Under the pieces are notes generated by a model that was not told the DNA's origin, searched no databases, and worked only from the letters and a program-made list of their open reading frames with translations. Shown here one piece after another: positions 1-10,756 of a DNA stretch of 64,000 nucleotides. Both the position numbers and the translations under genes were made by a program. Every line of letters begins with the position of its first letter. Position 1 is the stretch's first letter. The DNA is taken from the NCBI GenBank assembly GCA_036852015.1, contig JAANDG010000031.1, positions 62,001 through 126,000 of the forward strand, read 5' to 3'. Source of the stretch: Pelodera strongyloides. Lineage: Eukaryota; Nematoda; Chromadorea; Rhabditida; Rhabditidae.

Positions 1-436
1 GCGCTTCAAACAAAATGTCCACCTAGACCTAGTGTGAAACTAATAAACAACACGCAGCAAAGTAGATTCTCAGCTACCTTAGTAATGATAATGCAAAAGG
101 AAGTAGGCAATGAGGGAATAAATATATGCGACACTCATTGCCCATTGCTTCATCAAATTGCAATATTTGAGTAATAGGCCACGGCCACAAATAAATAAAA
201 ATAGACTCGCAGGAAACAGATATCAAATGCAATGACGGGCCATATGAACGTAGGCACAGGGACAATATAAAATCAATATAATTATTGAATGGCGTCTGTA
301 TATGTATGTGTATACATCGCCAGCTCCCTTCTTTTCTCATTTCTATCTGTGAAACCCACAAATCGAGCGCACGCAACGCCACAACGCAACGCCTATCGAT
401 CCATTCCTATATTCTCTGGCTTTCCATCCCTTTACC

Positions 437-467
<31 letters not shown>

Positions 468-495
468 CTCGAAAGAGGGGAGAGAGAGAGGCAGC
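437..495. repeat. CT/GA simple repeat
   Basis: A run of (CT)n is followed within about 20 bases by a GAGAGAG run, so the two halves can pair. It makes spurious Ser/Leu and Arg/Glu reading frames on both strands. Confidence 0.9.
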
Positions 496-508
496 GACGG
501 GATAGAGA

Positions 509-865
509 ATGACTGGGGGATTGTGGGCAGTGTCCTGTTCGCCGACAGCCAGATATGTCTCCGCGTCCTACCATCGTCTTTGGTCCAGGTCCAAGATCTT
601 CCACCTACCAGCCCTGAACACGACACAGACGGTACTTCTCCAGTGCAGTGCTATGTTGTACAATTGGTCTGGTAGTGGCTGTGGCAGTGACTCTCTCCAT
701 GCACAAGGACGATCAAAATCAAACAGAAGTTATGATAATCGACGACAACCGACAACTCCACTGTTTAACGACGAGCGAACCCTGACAATATCGACGATCT
801 ATGAAGCTCAGTCAAGTAAATCATCAGATTTGATGGGCGGTAATGATGAAACTCTCCTACAATAG
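509..865 (+). CDS. possible coding stretch, 118 codons, unrecognised
   Basis: An open frame from an ATG to TAG follows a CT/GA-rich tract. I do not recognise the product. The C-terminal third is hydrophilic and rich in Ser, Thr, Asp and Glu (it contains PTTPLFNDERTL), which looks more like protein than noise. The +1 frame is also open over 289-675, and a third frame encodes a hydrophobic stretch near 650-700. The real exon boundaries, if any, are therefore unclear. It could be the last exon or exons of a gene lying to the left of the window, or chance. Confidence 0.22.
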   Translation: MTGGLWAVSCSPTARYVSASYHRLWSRSKIFHLPALNTTQTVLLQCSAMLYNWSGSGCGSDSLHAQGRSKSNRSYDNRRQPTTPLFNDERTLTISTIYEAQSSKSSDLMGGNDETLLQ

Positions 866-1469
866 CCTGAATCCACAGAGTACAGAGAGGTGCAGTGCTG
901 GTAAGAGAGGAACTGAGCTTGGTCTTTGCAAGACATCGTGTGTTGTTTAAACTTGTTTGTCCGAACCGCAACCGGCAATCTCCGTTAGAATTATGAACAT
1001 GAAATTCTCGCACCTTACAATTAGTCGAGTGTCGAGTCGGGTCCGGGTGTCACCTTCTAGGGGGATCAAACTCGACTGTGCGATACTGTTAAGAATTATT
1101 ACTTACAAATGTTATTGGGGGGCTCGGCAAAAGCTGAATTGCACAACAGTGTTAAAAAGTAATCACTAATCACTCATAGCAAGACAATGGTATCTCAATC
1201 CTTCCAACTCTTGTAAAACTTCCTAATTTATGAGCCATTTACACTGTCAGAAATCGTGAAACTGCTAACCAGAGAAGACGGAAAATACAATGGATTAGCA
1301 ACTACACAGAGAACCGATGAGTTGCGCGCCGCCATTTCAGGACACAAAATGCGCGCCGCAAAGGAATGGGAATGGGAAACAAAATGCGCGCCGAATAGGA
1401 ATGGGGCGCAACATGCGCGCGGATCCGGTGCGGGAAACACTTTTCTTGGTAGGTCGCCGTACCTGAAAA
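866..1469. other. stretch without a supported gene
   Basis: I see no exon here. Around 1330-1425 the motif ATGCGCGCCG recurs three times among GGAATGGG words, forming a short imperfect GC-rich repeat immediately upstream of the LINE fragment. Confidence 0.5.
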
Positions 1470-2055
1470 GTGAGATTGACGCTATTGAAAAGGTACAGCG
1501 GCGTTTTACTAAACGTGTGCTTCGTAGAATTGACAATGACTATTATAACTCGTTTTCCTATTCTGAACGTCTTGTTGTTTTTGGTCTCAAATCTCTCCAT
1601 CATCGTAGAATTTTGTTCGATCTCATTGAATGTTTCAAAATTGTCCGAGGTTATAATGCACATCCGGTTTTGGCAAACATGTTTCAGGTGAATCACAGAC
1701 CACGTCGAAATGGTAACTTAACTCTTTAACTCTTATTCAGGATTCTGTTAAACTTACCCAGTCTCTGTTCTCGTTTAAGCACAGGGCCACTCGTTTGTGG
1801 AACCTACTTCCTGATAGTATTGTTCTTTCGAGTTCCGTTGATTCGTTTAAAACCCGCATTGACGAGCTTGATCTAATCGAGCTTTATGAAGTAGCAAATA
1901 GAAACATTCACCCTTAGTTATTCACATGTACCTTCATTCCTTTGTGCTTTGTTACTCTCATTGTTATTTGTTTTGTTGTTGTTGTTGTTGTTGTATTATT
2001 ATTGTCGTTTTTTTTTGTCTTCCGCTTTACTTCGGTGTACACTGAATAAAGTATT
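1470..2055 (+). mobile_element. 3' end of a LINE-like non-LTR retrotransposon (degenerate)
   Basis: The translated sequence contains IEKVQRRFTKRVLRRI followed by YSERLVVFGLKSLHHRR and DLIECFKIVRG, which is the typical C-terminal end of a non-LTR reverse-transcriptase ORF2. The frame stops at 1729, but the reading continues in another frame from 1741 (TRLWNLLPDSIV, then SVDSFKTRIDELD) to a TAG at 1915-1917, so there is a frameshift. A TTG-rich 3' untranslated stretch and an AATAAA near 2045 follow, and then a short (AT)n tract. The element is 5' truncated: nothing upstream resembles the polymerase core. It is a dead copy. Confidence 0.75.
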
Positions 2056-2191
2056 CATATATATATAGTTGCGCCCCGCACCATTTCCGCACCTTTTCGG
2101 CCACGTTTTTGAAAGCGCTCGGAGGATCTGCCGTAAGTGCAGTTGTTGTACCTATAATTTTCCGCAGTTGTTGTACCTATAAGTCTCACAT

Positions 2192-2271
2192 GTGTTGTGT
2201 GGTCGAGTGGTCTAAGGCGCTGTTTAGAGAAAGTAGCTAACAACAGTGTAGGTTCGAATCCAACACGCTGC
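2192..2271 (+). repeat. tRNA-like sequence (Leu/Ser-type head), degenerate
   Basis: The A-box-like GGTCGAGTGGTCTAAGGC and the B box GGTTCGAATC lie at the spacing of a long-variable-arm tRNA. The acceptor ends do not pair well and the anticodon loop is irregular. It is more likely a tRNA pseudogene or SINE head than a working tRNA. A 20 bp direct repeat (CGCAGTTGTTGTACCTATA) sits just upstream at about 2123-2182. Confidence 0.55.
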
Positions 2272-3506
2272 TTTCTTTTTGCAGTTGCCAATTTTCCCGC
2301 ACCGTTTCCGCACCATTTCGGCAACGTTTTGGGGGTGTTTCCCGCAACAGTTTGGGGGTGTTTCCCGCACAAAAACGGCAACCAGAGACGGTGAAAAAAC
2401 TTTTTCCGCGCGCAGTAAATTCTTTTGAGGGAAACACCCACAAACTGTTGCCGCGGCGCGACTCTTGAGTTTCGTTGCAAGGACTGACTGAAGTAAAAGT
2501 GACACAAAAACAATGTTACGAGTAAAGTACTAGCACAATAAAGTTAAACTGGAAAAAAGACTCTCTGGAAAAGCAACAGGATATACTTTTATTTCATGGC
2601 GGAGGGCGGAACGAAATAATGAAAGCGCAACTGCGCGTTCACTGCTGTTTTGGACCAGCTGGTTTCGAGATTCATGGGGTTTCATCAGGGAGGGTACTAC
2701 TAAACCAGGCCTTTATCTTAGGACTCTTCGACCATTTTAGTTAGTTTGTATTTCATAAATCCCGTACAAACCCCAATTTTCTGGTTATTTTTACTATTGT
2801 TTTTTTTTGTTTACTTTTTCTGCTTTTAAAATAAATATTTTATTAAGTATGTGTTAATTATAGTGTATTATGTTCTTTGGATTCGTTACTGTATTTTTTT
2901 TATTTTTCACACAAAATTTGCAAAATTACGGTAGTTACGAAAGAAACTCGTTTCTGTCTTTTTTTTCTTCGGGACATTCATTTATGTTACTTGTATGCCC
3001 CAGTAAGTGTAGGCCTTTCTAAACAGGTTGTGCAGCAATAATTAGAGCTACTTCCATTCGTCGGTTCAAATAATATTGTGAAAGAAACCGCCCCACTTTA
3101 TAGTTCATTCACCTTCTTTCGTGAAACCATCCAATTCATCCATTTATTTCTTCTCTCTTTCCTCTAATTCTAGCTAATTTATTTTCAAATTCAAATAGCA
3201 CCAGCTATAGCCCCCGGGACAATATAGCCCCCGGGACAACTCACACCTTGGGACGAATGCCTCAGGGGAAATCACACCCACCCGCTTGACCTCTTCTCAT
3301 ATGGCTCTGGTAATGAAAAACACCATTTGGGGTCACTGAAAAAAGTTGCCTCGCAAACGCCAAGTTTTTCACGATTTGCCTCGACAATGCCGAGGAAAAA
3401 GCGCCTTGAAAATTCTCAGGTAGCGCCCCGAAAACGCCTAGGTGATGTCCAAATGACTGCCGCCAGAGGAAAGACGTATCTGTCTTTTCGTCCTTTTGCA
3501 ACATAT
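2272..3506. other. gene-free stretch with short direct repeats
   Basis: No exon is supported. The sequence GGGGGTGTTTCCCGCA occurs twice at about 2329-2370, and related words recur near 2425-2450 in inverted form. The motif ATAGCCCCCGGGACAA is repeated in tandem at about 3206-3240. The rest is AT-rich. Confidence 0.6.
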
Positions 3507-3573
3507 GCGTTATGGCCGAGTGGCTGAAGGCGCTGACTATAGATGAGTGGCCAGGGTTCAATTCCACACATGT
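3507..3573 (+). repeat. tRNA-like sequence, degenerate
   Basis: TGGCCGAGTGGCTGAAGGCG (A-box region) is followed by GGGTTCAATTCC (B-box region), as in Ser/Leu tRNAs. The acceptor arm and anticodon stem are not convincing, so this is a tRNA-derived repeat or pseudogene. Confidence 0.5.
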
Positions 3574-4057
3574 TCTTACGTCTTATAGGGCTTTATTCAT
3601 AGGATATATGTTATGTGGTGTGATACATGACATATCATACCCGGACCATCCTACAACGTATCCCCACTCCCATTTGTTTATTGATTTTACACTCAAAATC
3701 GATTTTCCCGCCTAGGGTCAGTCCCGCCTCCAATCCAACATACCCATACCCGTACCATTTCTACTCACACCCCATTCACCAGTCCATCTACCCCACTCCT
3801 TAGGTTAGTTACTTATTGATTTTATATTTTTTATACCAGTCATACACCGATCTCATACCATAGCATAGTATACCTACCCGCACTCCTTAGTTGCCTATTG
3901 ATTTTATCTTCGGATAAAATATAACATAATATACTGCAACATACACTATTCATTCGTAACTCCCTCTCACTATTATTATAATAATTCTAAAAATTAATAT
4001 AATATTATTCCATGTTTATATTATATTAATTTATGACTTCATAGGAAACCAAAAGGC
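3574..4057. other. AT-rich gene-free stretch
   Basis: Nothing coding is seen. The words CATACC, CCCACTCC and TTATTGATTTTA recur loosely, suggesting decayed repeats. Confidence 0.4.
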
Positions 4058-4302
4058 CCGATTTCGCCCGGATCCTGGCTCAAATAACCCCGATTTCGCC
4101 CGGATCAGGGCCCTCAAAAAATCCGGCCTTGATCCGGGCGAAATTGGGCCCTGATCCGGGCGAAATTGGGGTTTTTTGAAATGATCCGGGCGAAATCGGG
4201 CCTCGTGCCCAATTTAGCCCGGATCATTTGTGATCCGGGCGAAATTGGCCCTGATCCGGGCGAAATTGGGGTTTTTTGAAATGATCCGGGCGAAACGGGC
4301 CT
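4058..4302. repeat. mosaic of direct and inverted GATCCGGGCGAAATT units
   Basis: About nine copies of a GATCCGGGCGAAAT(T/C) core occur in both orientations. A larger direct repeat of about 100 bp contains GGGGTTTTTTGAAATGATCC twice. The GC-rich units stand out from the AT-rich surroundings. No protein is supported, although short frames run through it. Confidence 0.85.
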
Positions 4303-4329
4303 TTCACTTTCCTGTGTTGTTATTTGTAT

Positions 4330-4348
4330 TTTTTTTTTTTTTTTTTTT
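4330..4348. repeat. poly-T tract
   Basis: A homopolymer of T lies just after the GATCCGGG mosaic. It could be the tail of a minus-strand retroposon. Confidence 0.8.
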
Positions 4349-5283
4349 CACTTTTATATTATCCGAGCACCAATTGTTTTCTTCAAACCGATTGGCCTTG
4401 TCAAGCCTGATGGTAAATATTTCAGAAAATATATGTCCGTGCCCTGGCTCGAACTGGGATTTTGGATTGACAACGAAGGCCGAATTCTGTAATGCGAACG
4501 CCGGATTCCAAATTACGAACTCAACCGCTCCGGGAATATCGGATCGTCTTCTCTGCCTCTGCGAAAGAAAAACACCATCCCTCCGAACCTTGAAGTTTTA
4601 TATTTCCCGGTATATTTTATACTTTCCCGACTCATTTTCACTCCAGTTAGTATTTTCAAATTTTTTACATTCAGCATTTTACCGTCAAAAAGTGAAATAT
4701 CTGCGTTTATTCTGCGACCCCCCCCCCTTTTAGTAGAGTAGAGCATAGAGTTTGTAAGAATGTATAGTAGTGTTGGACGTAAAATTAGCAGCACATTGCT
4801 GGTTGACAGAAAATTAAGAATTTAAATCGCTTCAGAGTGTTAATGGGCGATCAAGAGAAGGTTGAGCTCGAGGCTGTGTGATGTGCCCCTCAAGTCCGAT
4901 ACTGAAGGCCCACCATTGAGACTGACGATAAGCTTGCCGAACCTTTCCAGCCAGCTCCTCCCCTGATCCGGAAGCACTTCCGTACTGTTAAGTTTCACTT
5001 TTACTGTTTTTTCTTTAACTTACTATCGTCCTTTATTTCTTTTTGTCTTTCCAGTAACCTCACATCTTTTTCTTTTTTTGTATTTTTTTTAGTCTCAGAT
5101 GATTTCTCAAAAATCTCAAGATGCATAAAACGGTCTTACTTCTACCTTTACTGTTATCATAAAGCTAACTGTTTTCAGTGAAAGAATTTCCACCGATTGT
5201 GTATATTCGCGGGAAAGAGGTAAGGATGGAAGTTTACCGAAGTAAGCAGAAGATGAGAAGATCATATCCGTAAGTTGACTACT
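4349..5283. other. gene-free stretch
   Basis: I see no supported exon. There is a run of nine C at about 4720-4728. The flank blends into the tandem array without a clear boundary sequence. Confidence 0.4.
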
Positions 5284-8168
5284 TTAGAGAATGTTTTGAG
5301 CGTGACTCGTATTTATTTTTTCGTCAAATTTTAATTATTTCGTGAGTATATGTTAGTTAGTGTCATTGTCTCATGTGGTTCTTTTCTCTGCGGCAACAAC
5401 GCGCTCGCCGTGTAGCTTGCCGCAGCAGTTTCGTAGCACATTAGAGAATGTTTTGAGCGTGACTCGTATTTATTTTTTCGTCAAATTTTAATTATTTCGT
5501 GAGTATATGTTATAGTGTCATTGTCTCATGTGGTTCTTTTCTCTGCGGCAACAACGCGCTCGCCGTGTAGCTTGCCGCAGCAGTTTCGTAGCACATTAGA
5601 GAATGTTTTGAGCGTGACTCGTATTTATTTTTTTCGTCAAATTTTAATTATTTCGTGAGTATATGTTAGTTAGTGTGCATTGTCTCATGTGGTGCTTTTC
5701 TCTGCGGCAACAACGCGCTCGCCGTGTAGCTTGCCGCAGCAGTTTCGTAGCACATTAGAGAATGTGATTGAGCGTGACTCGTATTTATTTTTTCGTCAAA
5801 TTTTAATTATTTCGTGAGTATATGTTAGTTAGTGTCATTGTCTCATGTGGTTCTTTTCTCTGCGGCAACAACGCGCTCGCCGTGTAGCTTGCCGCAGCAG
5901 TTTCGTAGCACATTAGAGAATGTTTTGAGCGTGACTCGTATTTATTTTTTCGTCAAATTTTAATTATTTCGTGAGTATATGTTAGTTAGTGTCATTGTCT
6001 CATGTGGTTCTTTTCTCTGCGGCAACAACGCGCTCGCCGTGTAGCTTGCCGCAGCAGTTTCGTAGCACATTAGAGAATGTTTTGAGCGTGACTCGTATTT
6101 ATTTTTTTCGTCAAATTTTAATTATTTCGTGAGTATATGTTAGTTAGTGTCATTGTCTCATGTGGTTCTTTTCTCTGCGGCAACAACGCGCTCGCCGTGT
6201 AGCTTGCCGCAGCAGTTTCGTAGCACATTAGAGAATGTTTTGAGCGTGACTCGTATTTATTTTTTTCGTCAAATTTTAATTATTTCGTGAGTATATGTTA
6301 GTTAGTGTGCATTGTCTCATGTGGTGCTTTTCTCTGCGGCAACAACGCGCTCGCCGTGTAGCTTGCCGCAGCAGTTTCGTAGCACATTAGAGAATGTGAT
6401 TGAGCGTGACTCGTATTTATTTTTTCGTCAAATTTTAATTATTTCGTGAGTATATGTTAGTTAGTGTCATTGTCTCATGTGGTGCTTTTCTCTGCGGCAA
6501 CAACGCGCTCGCCGTGTAGCTTGCCGCAGCAGTTTCGTAGCACATTAGAGAATGTGATTGAGCGTGACTCGTATTTATTTTTTCGTCAAATTTTAATTAT
6601 TTCGTGAGTATATGTTAGTTAGTGTCATTGTCTCATGTGGTTCTTTTCTCTGCGGCAACAACGCGCTCGCCGTGTAGCTTGCCGCAGCAGTTTCGTAGCA
6701 CATTAGAGAATGTTTTGAGCGTGACTCGTATTTATTTTTTCGTCAAAATTTAATTATTTTTTTCATTATTGTATATGTTAGTTAATGGCATTCTCTCATG
6801 TGGTGTTTTTCTCTGCGGCAACAATGCGCTCGCCGTGTAGCTTGCCGCAGCAGTTTAGTAGCACATTATAGAATGTTTTGAGCGTGACTCGTATTTATTT
6901 TTTCGTCAAATTTTAATTATTTCGTGAGTATATGTTAGTTAGTGTGCATTGTCTCATGTGGTGCTTTTCGCTGCGGCAACAACGCGCTCGCCGTGTAGCT
7001 TGCCGCAGCAGTTTAGTAGCACATTAGAGAATGTGATTCAGTATGACTCGTATTTATGCTTCATCAAAATTTAATTATTTTTTTCATTATTGTATATGTT
7101 AGTTAGTGTCATTGTCTCATGTGGTTCTTTTCTCTGCGGCAACAACGCGCTCGCCGTGTAGCTTGCCGCAGCAGTTTCGTAGCACATTAGAGAATGTTTT
7201 GAGCGTGACTCGTATTTATTTTTTCGTCAAATTTTAATTATTTCGTGGGTATATGTTAGTTAGTGTGCATTGTCTCATGTGGTGCTTTTCGCTGCGGCAA
7301 CAACGCGCTCGCCGTGTAGCTTGCCGCAGCAGTTTAGTAGCACATTAGAGAATGTGATTCAGTATGACTCGTATTTATGCTTCATCAAAATTTAATTATT
7401 TTTTTCATTATTGTATATGTTAGTTAGTGTCATTGTCTCATGTGGTTCTTTTCTCTGCGGCAACAACGCGCTCGCCGTGTAGCTTGCCGCAGCAGTTTCG
7501 TAGCACATTATAGAATGTTTTGAGCGTGACTCGTATTTATTTTTTCGTCAAATTTTAATTATTTCGTGAGTATATGTTAGTTAGTGTGCATTGTCTCATG
7601 TGGTGCTTTTCGCTGCGGCAACAACGCGCTCGCCGTGTAGCTTGCCGCAGCAGTTTAGTAGCACATTAGAGAATGTGATTCAGTATGACTCGTAATGCTT
7701 CATCAAAATTAATTATTTTTTTCATTATTGTATAATGTTAGTTAGTGTCATTGTCTCATGTGGTTCTTTTCTCTGCGGCAACAACGCGCTCGCCGTGTAG
7801 CTTGCCGCAGCAGTTTCGTAGCACATTAGAGAATGTTTTGAGCGTGACTCGTATTTATTTTTTCGTCAAATTTTAATTATTTCGTGGGTATATGTTAGTT
7901 AGTGTGCATTGTCTCATGTGGTGCTTTTCTCTGCGGCAACAACGCGCTCGCCGTGTAGCTTGCCGCAGCAGTTTCGTAGCACATTAGAGAATGTTTTGAG
8001 CGTGACTCGTATTTATTTTTTCGTCAAATTTTAATTATTTCGTGAGTATATGTTAGTTAGTGTGCATTGTCTCATGTGGTGCTTTTCTCTGCGGCAACAA
8101 CGCGCTCGCCGTGTAGCTTGCTGCAACAGTTTAGTAGTAGCACATTAGAGAATGTGATTCAGTGTGAC
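5284..8168. repeat. tandem array, about 157-bp unit, about 18 copies
   Basis: The landmark GCGGCAACAACGCGCTCGCC recurs about every 157-163 bp, roughly eighteen times. Each unit contains an inverted repeat, CTGCGGCAA and TTGCCGCAG, separated by about 20 bases, so each can form a GC-rich hairpin in an otherwise AT-rich unit. Two monomer variants exist. One has GTTTTGAGCGTGACTCG and TTTCGTGAGTATATG; the other has GTGATTCAGTATGACTCG and TTTTTTCATTATTG. From about 6720 onward they tend to alternate, giving a dimeric higher-order period of about 320 bp. There is no reading frame through the units. It is a minisatellite or small satellite block. Confidence 0.95.
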
Positions 8169-8455
8169 TATTGCTTTTTCAACCTTGCATATTGGTGTAC
8201 ACACATTTTACGCCGTAGTAAATATTTATACATTTCTTCGTAAAATTGTTGTATATGAAATGTATATAGTTGTTTACATGTGGATTCACATATATATGGA
8301 AATAACTGGCTTCAACTCCTCGCAGATACGTGTCAAACAAAAAAAATAAATAGCGACTTTGGTCGAAGCATTACTGTCTGCGTGTTAGTATAAATTAAAT
8401 TACATCCAAGAATAAATGTGATAAAGGTGGCTGGTGCGCGTTGGTAATTACGTTG

Positions 8456-8512
8456 CCGCCTACACGCCATAAAGTTGCCGCCTACACGCCATAAAGTTGC
8501 CGTTTGCTCGCC
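8456..8512. repeat. short direct repeat, 24-bp unit
   Basis: GCCGCCTACACGCCATAAAGTT is present twice in tandem, followed by a diverged third start. Confidence 0.8.
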
Positions 8513-8679
8513 GTACACGCACACGCCACTACGTCTCGAGCTTTGCCCGTGAATGGAAAATCAGCAAATTCTTTCGTATTATTCTATGGCAGTGCTGTGT
8601 GAATATACCCAACTTAGCTTCGCGTACAACTCAAATAACATACGGTAGTGGTAGAAACGAAGTAGAAATCATACTTTGT

Positions 8680-9139
8680 TTAAAGGGAGAGGCCCACGAG
8701 AAAAAAGTCTTTCTTAATTTACCTGCACAGAATGTAACCGGAATTTCAGAAATATTATTGTGAAAACCGCATTTCTTTACGCCTAGAACTCACAGAGTTT
8801 TTCCTCGGCAAACTGTTCGGCCAGGTACCGTAGTCAGAATCAATTTTGATCTTTTAGGGTATTAAAGTAATTGGAAACGCTTTGTTATAATGGTAGCAAT
8901 GTTTTCATTCGTTTAACAATTATTATGTAGAGGAAGAATGCTAATGGATGCATATAATAAACCATTAAAACGTATTTTAACCTTTCTGACTACGGTACCT
9001 AGCCGAACCATTTGCCGATGAATAACTTTGCGAGTTCTAGGCGCAAAATGCGGTTTTCACAGTAATATTTCTAAAATTCCGGACATTCTGTGCAAGTGAA
9101 TTAAGAAAGAGTTTTTTCTCGTGGGCCTCTCCCTCTAAA
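8680..9139. mobile_element. palindromic MITE, TTAAAGGGAGAGGCCC type
   Basis: The left arm runs from TTAAAGGGAGAGGCCCACGA to about 8840. It is matched in reverse complement by the right arm from about 8985 to 9139, through marks such as AAAACCGCATTT and GGTACCGTAGTC. The arms are about 150 bp and imperfect. Nothing is encoded. Confidence 0.85.
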
Positions 9140-9407
9140 GGGATGGGTTCACTAGAAAATCACCTTGTTTTTATGCTTTAGTTTGATTGTACAAAGGTAA
9201 ACTTAGGTAAAGGTAAACTTAGGTAATGGTAAAGGTAAAGGTAAACGGAAGATCGATCAATACTCACCTTTTTTACCTAATATCTTCTCTAGGGAATAAT
9301 TCAAAAAATATTTTTTATGCTCTTCGTTTAAGTTTACCTGTTTACCTTTGTACAATCAAACTAAAGCATAAAAACAAGGGGATTTTCTAGTGAACCCATC
9401 CCTTTAA
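9137..9407. mobile_element. palindromic MITE, AAAGGGATGGGTTCACT type, abutting the previous one
   Basis: The ends AAAGGGATGGGTTCACTAG and its reverse complement enclose about 270 bp. The inner part contains GGTAAACTTAGGTAAAGG repeats and TTTGATTGTACAAAGG in both arms. It shares its outer bases with the neighbouring element, so one was inserted at or very near the end of the other. Confidence 0.85.
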
Positions 9408-10601
9408 AGCAGTCGCACCGAAATAGCCCATGAATCTCGCCGATCCATAGGATTTTAGGCGTTCTATGCAATTGAATGGTCATTATATGCACAGGAAAAC
9501 GAGATAATTGGCGAAACCATAGAAAAACCGTCGTTGGCCCATCACCAAATGTTTCTTCTTCTTTTTTTCGAAAAAGTCATGTGGTAACTGGTTCGCGACT
9601 GGTTCGTGACCATTTGGTGACCAATCATCTGAATGACGGTTTTCGATGAAACATGGTCACGGGTTGGTCACCAAGTGGGCACGCCCACGAAAAATCCAGT
9701 GAACCGTCACCAAATGGGTTCGCCCATTTCCTGTATACGGCGTAGAATAGGGCTGGGAAAGTTGCAGGCCATGCGCCTAATTACATGGAAAGAATCGGGT
9801 CAATTAAAGACCCCAACAATCAGAACCCAAAAAGAGTCTCAACTGTTTGCAGGACATGAAAATTGGTGAAAATCATTGTGGAAGTTTTTCAATAAGTACT
9901 AACGGTATTTTGGTACCTAACCCTACACCTATTCCCTATCCCCTTGCATGATATGTAAATTTCTTCGATATTCTGTTCCGTAAAGGCACAGAATGGGACT
10001 CAATTATTTATAATATGTCCAAGCGAATGCAGTCACCCGGCATATATCTCAAAACCACGTGTCATATCGCTTTAACGCCGCGCTGATTCTCAAGTGCTAA
10101 TGACTTTTGAAGAGGGGGTCTATGTACGCTGAGCCGCGGATGGAAGACATCATGGAATTAGCATACAAACTTCTGTCATCTCACTATGTCACGAACCTTA
10201 TGTACAGTTATACCAGGTAAATTCCCCTTTGCTAATACATTATGTATATTTTTTATTGCTGGCCTGCATAAGCTGCCCAGTGTAGCGTTTTTATGAATAG
10301 ATAGACCAGTCGGCTCACGCCGCCTGAGGCGACTTACATGGAAATATGATTGGTTTAGCATGGGCATACTTATATACAAAGCTTCAAACGTATCATAAGA
10401 AATTCACATAATAGGAAACAATTGCATATGCATACTTCGTTATTGAGCTGCGACACTTTATACCCGAACACGAAAATTTGCATTTCCGTAACGCACATCA
10501 GTTGCGTAACGCAAATTACGCTACAGTTACTCTTTTATATAATGATGATGAATTGATAATTAATTCCGCGCACCTAGCCCCAAGTAGTAAAGGTAAAATA
10601 A
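9408..10601. other. gene-free stretch of dispersed repeat fragments
   Basis: No exon is seen. Between 9580 and 9725 words such as GGTCACCAAATGGG and GGTTCGTGACC recur, resembling segments near 29060-29180. Half copies of the CCACGTG MITE family occur near 10055-10078. The GC-rich motif AAGTCGCCTCAGGCGGCG lies on the minus strand at about 10306-10336. Confidence 0.5.
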
Positions 10602-10756
10602 TTAAAGCGAAATGCTAGCCCCTTTGGAAAATTTGCATATGATAAGCAAATCCTATGTATCATATGCTAATTTTGTACGATACAAAATTAGCATAGGATA
10701 CATAGGATTTACTTATCATATGCAAATTTTTCAAAGGGGCTAGCAATTCGCTTTAA
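10602..10756. mobile_element. near-perfect palindromic MITE, 155 bp
   Basis: It starts TTAAAGCGAAATGCTAGCCC and ends with the matching inverse, with a centre at about 10678. The arms share GATAAGCAAATCCTATGTA. A half copy of the same family forms the left part of a chimeric element at 57036. Confidence 0.9.

Noticed and set aside
5284..8168. CRISPR-like array
   Set aside because: The whole unit of about 157 bp is repeated with no unique spacers, and this is animal DNA. It is a tandem satellite-like repeat.
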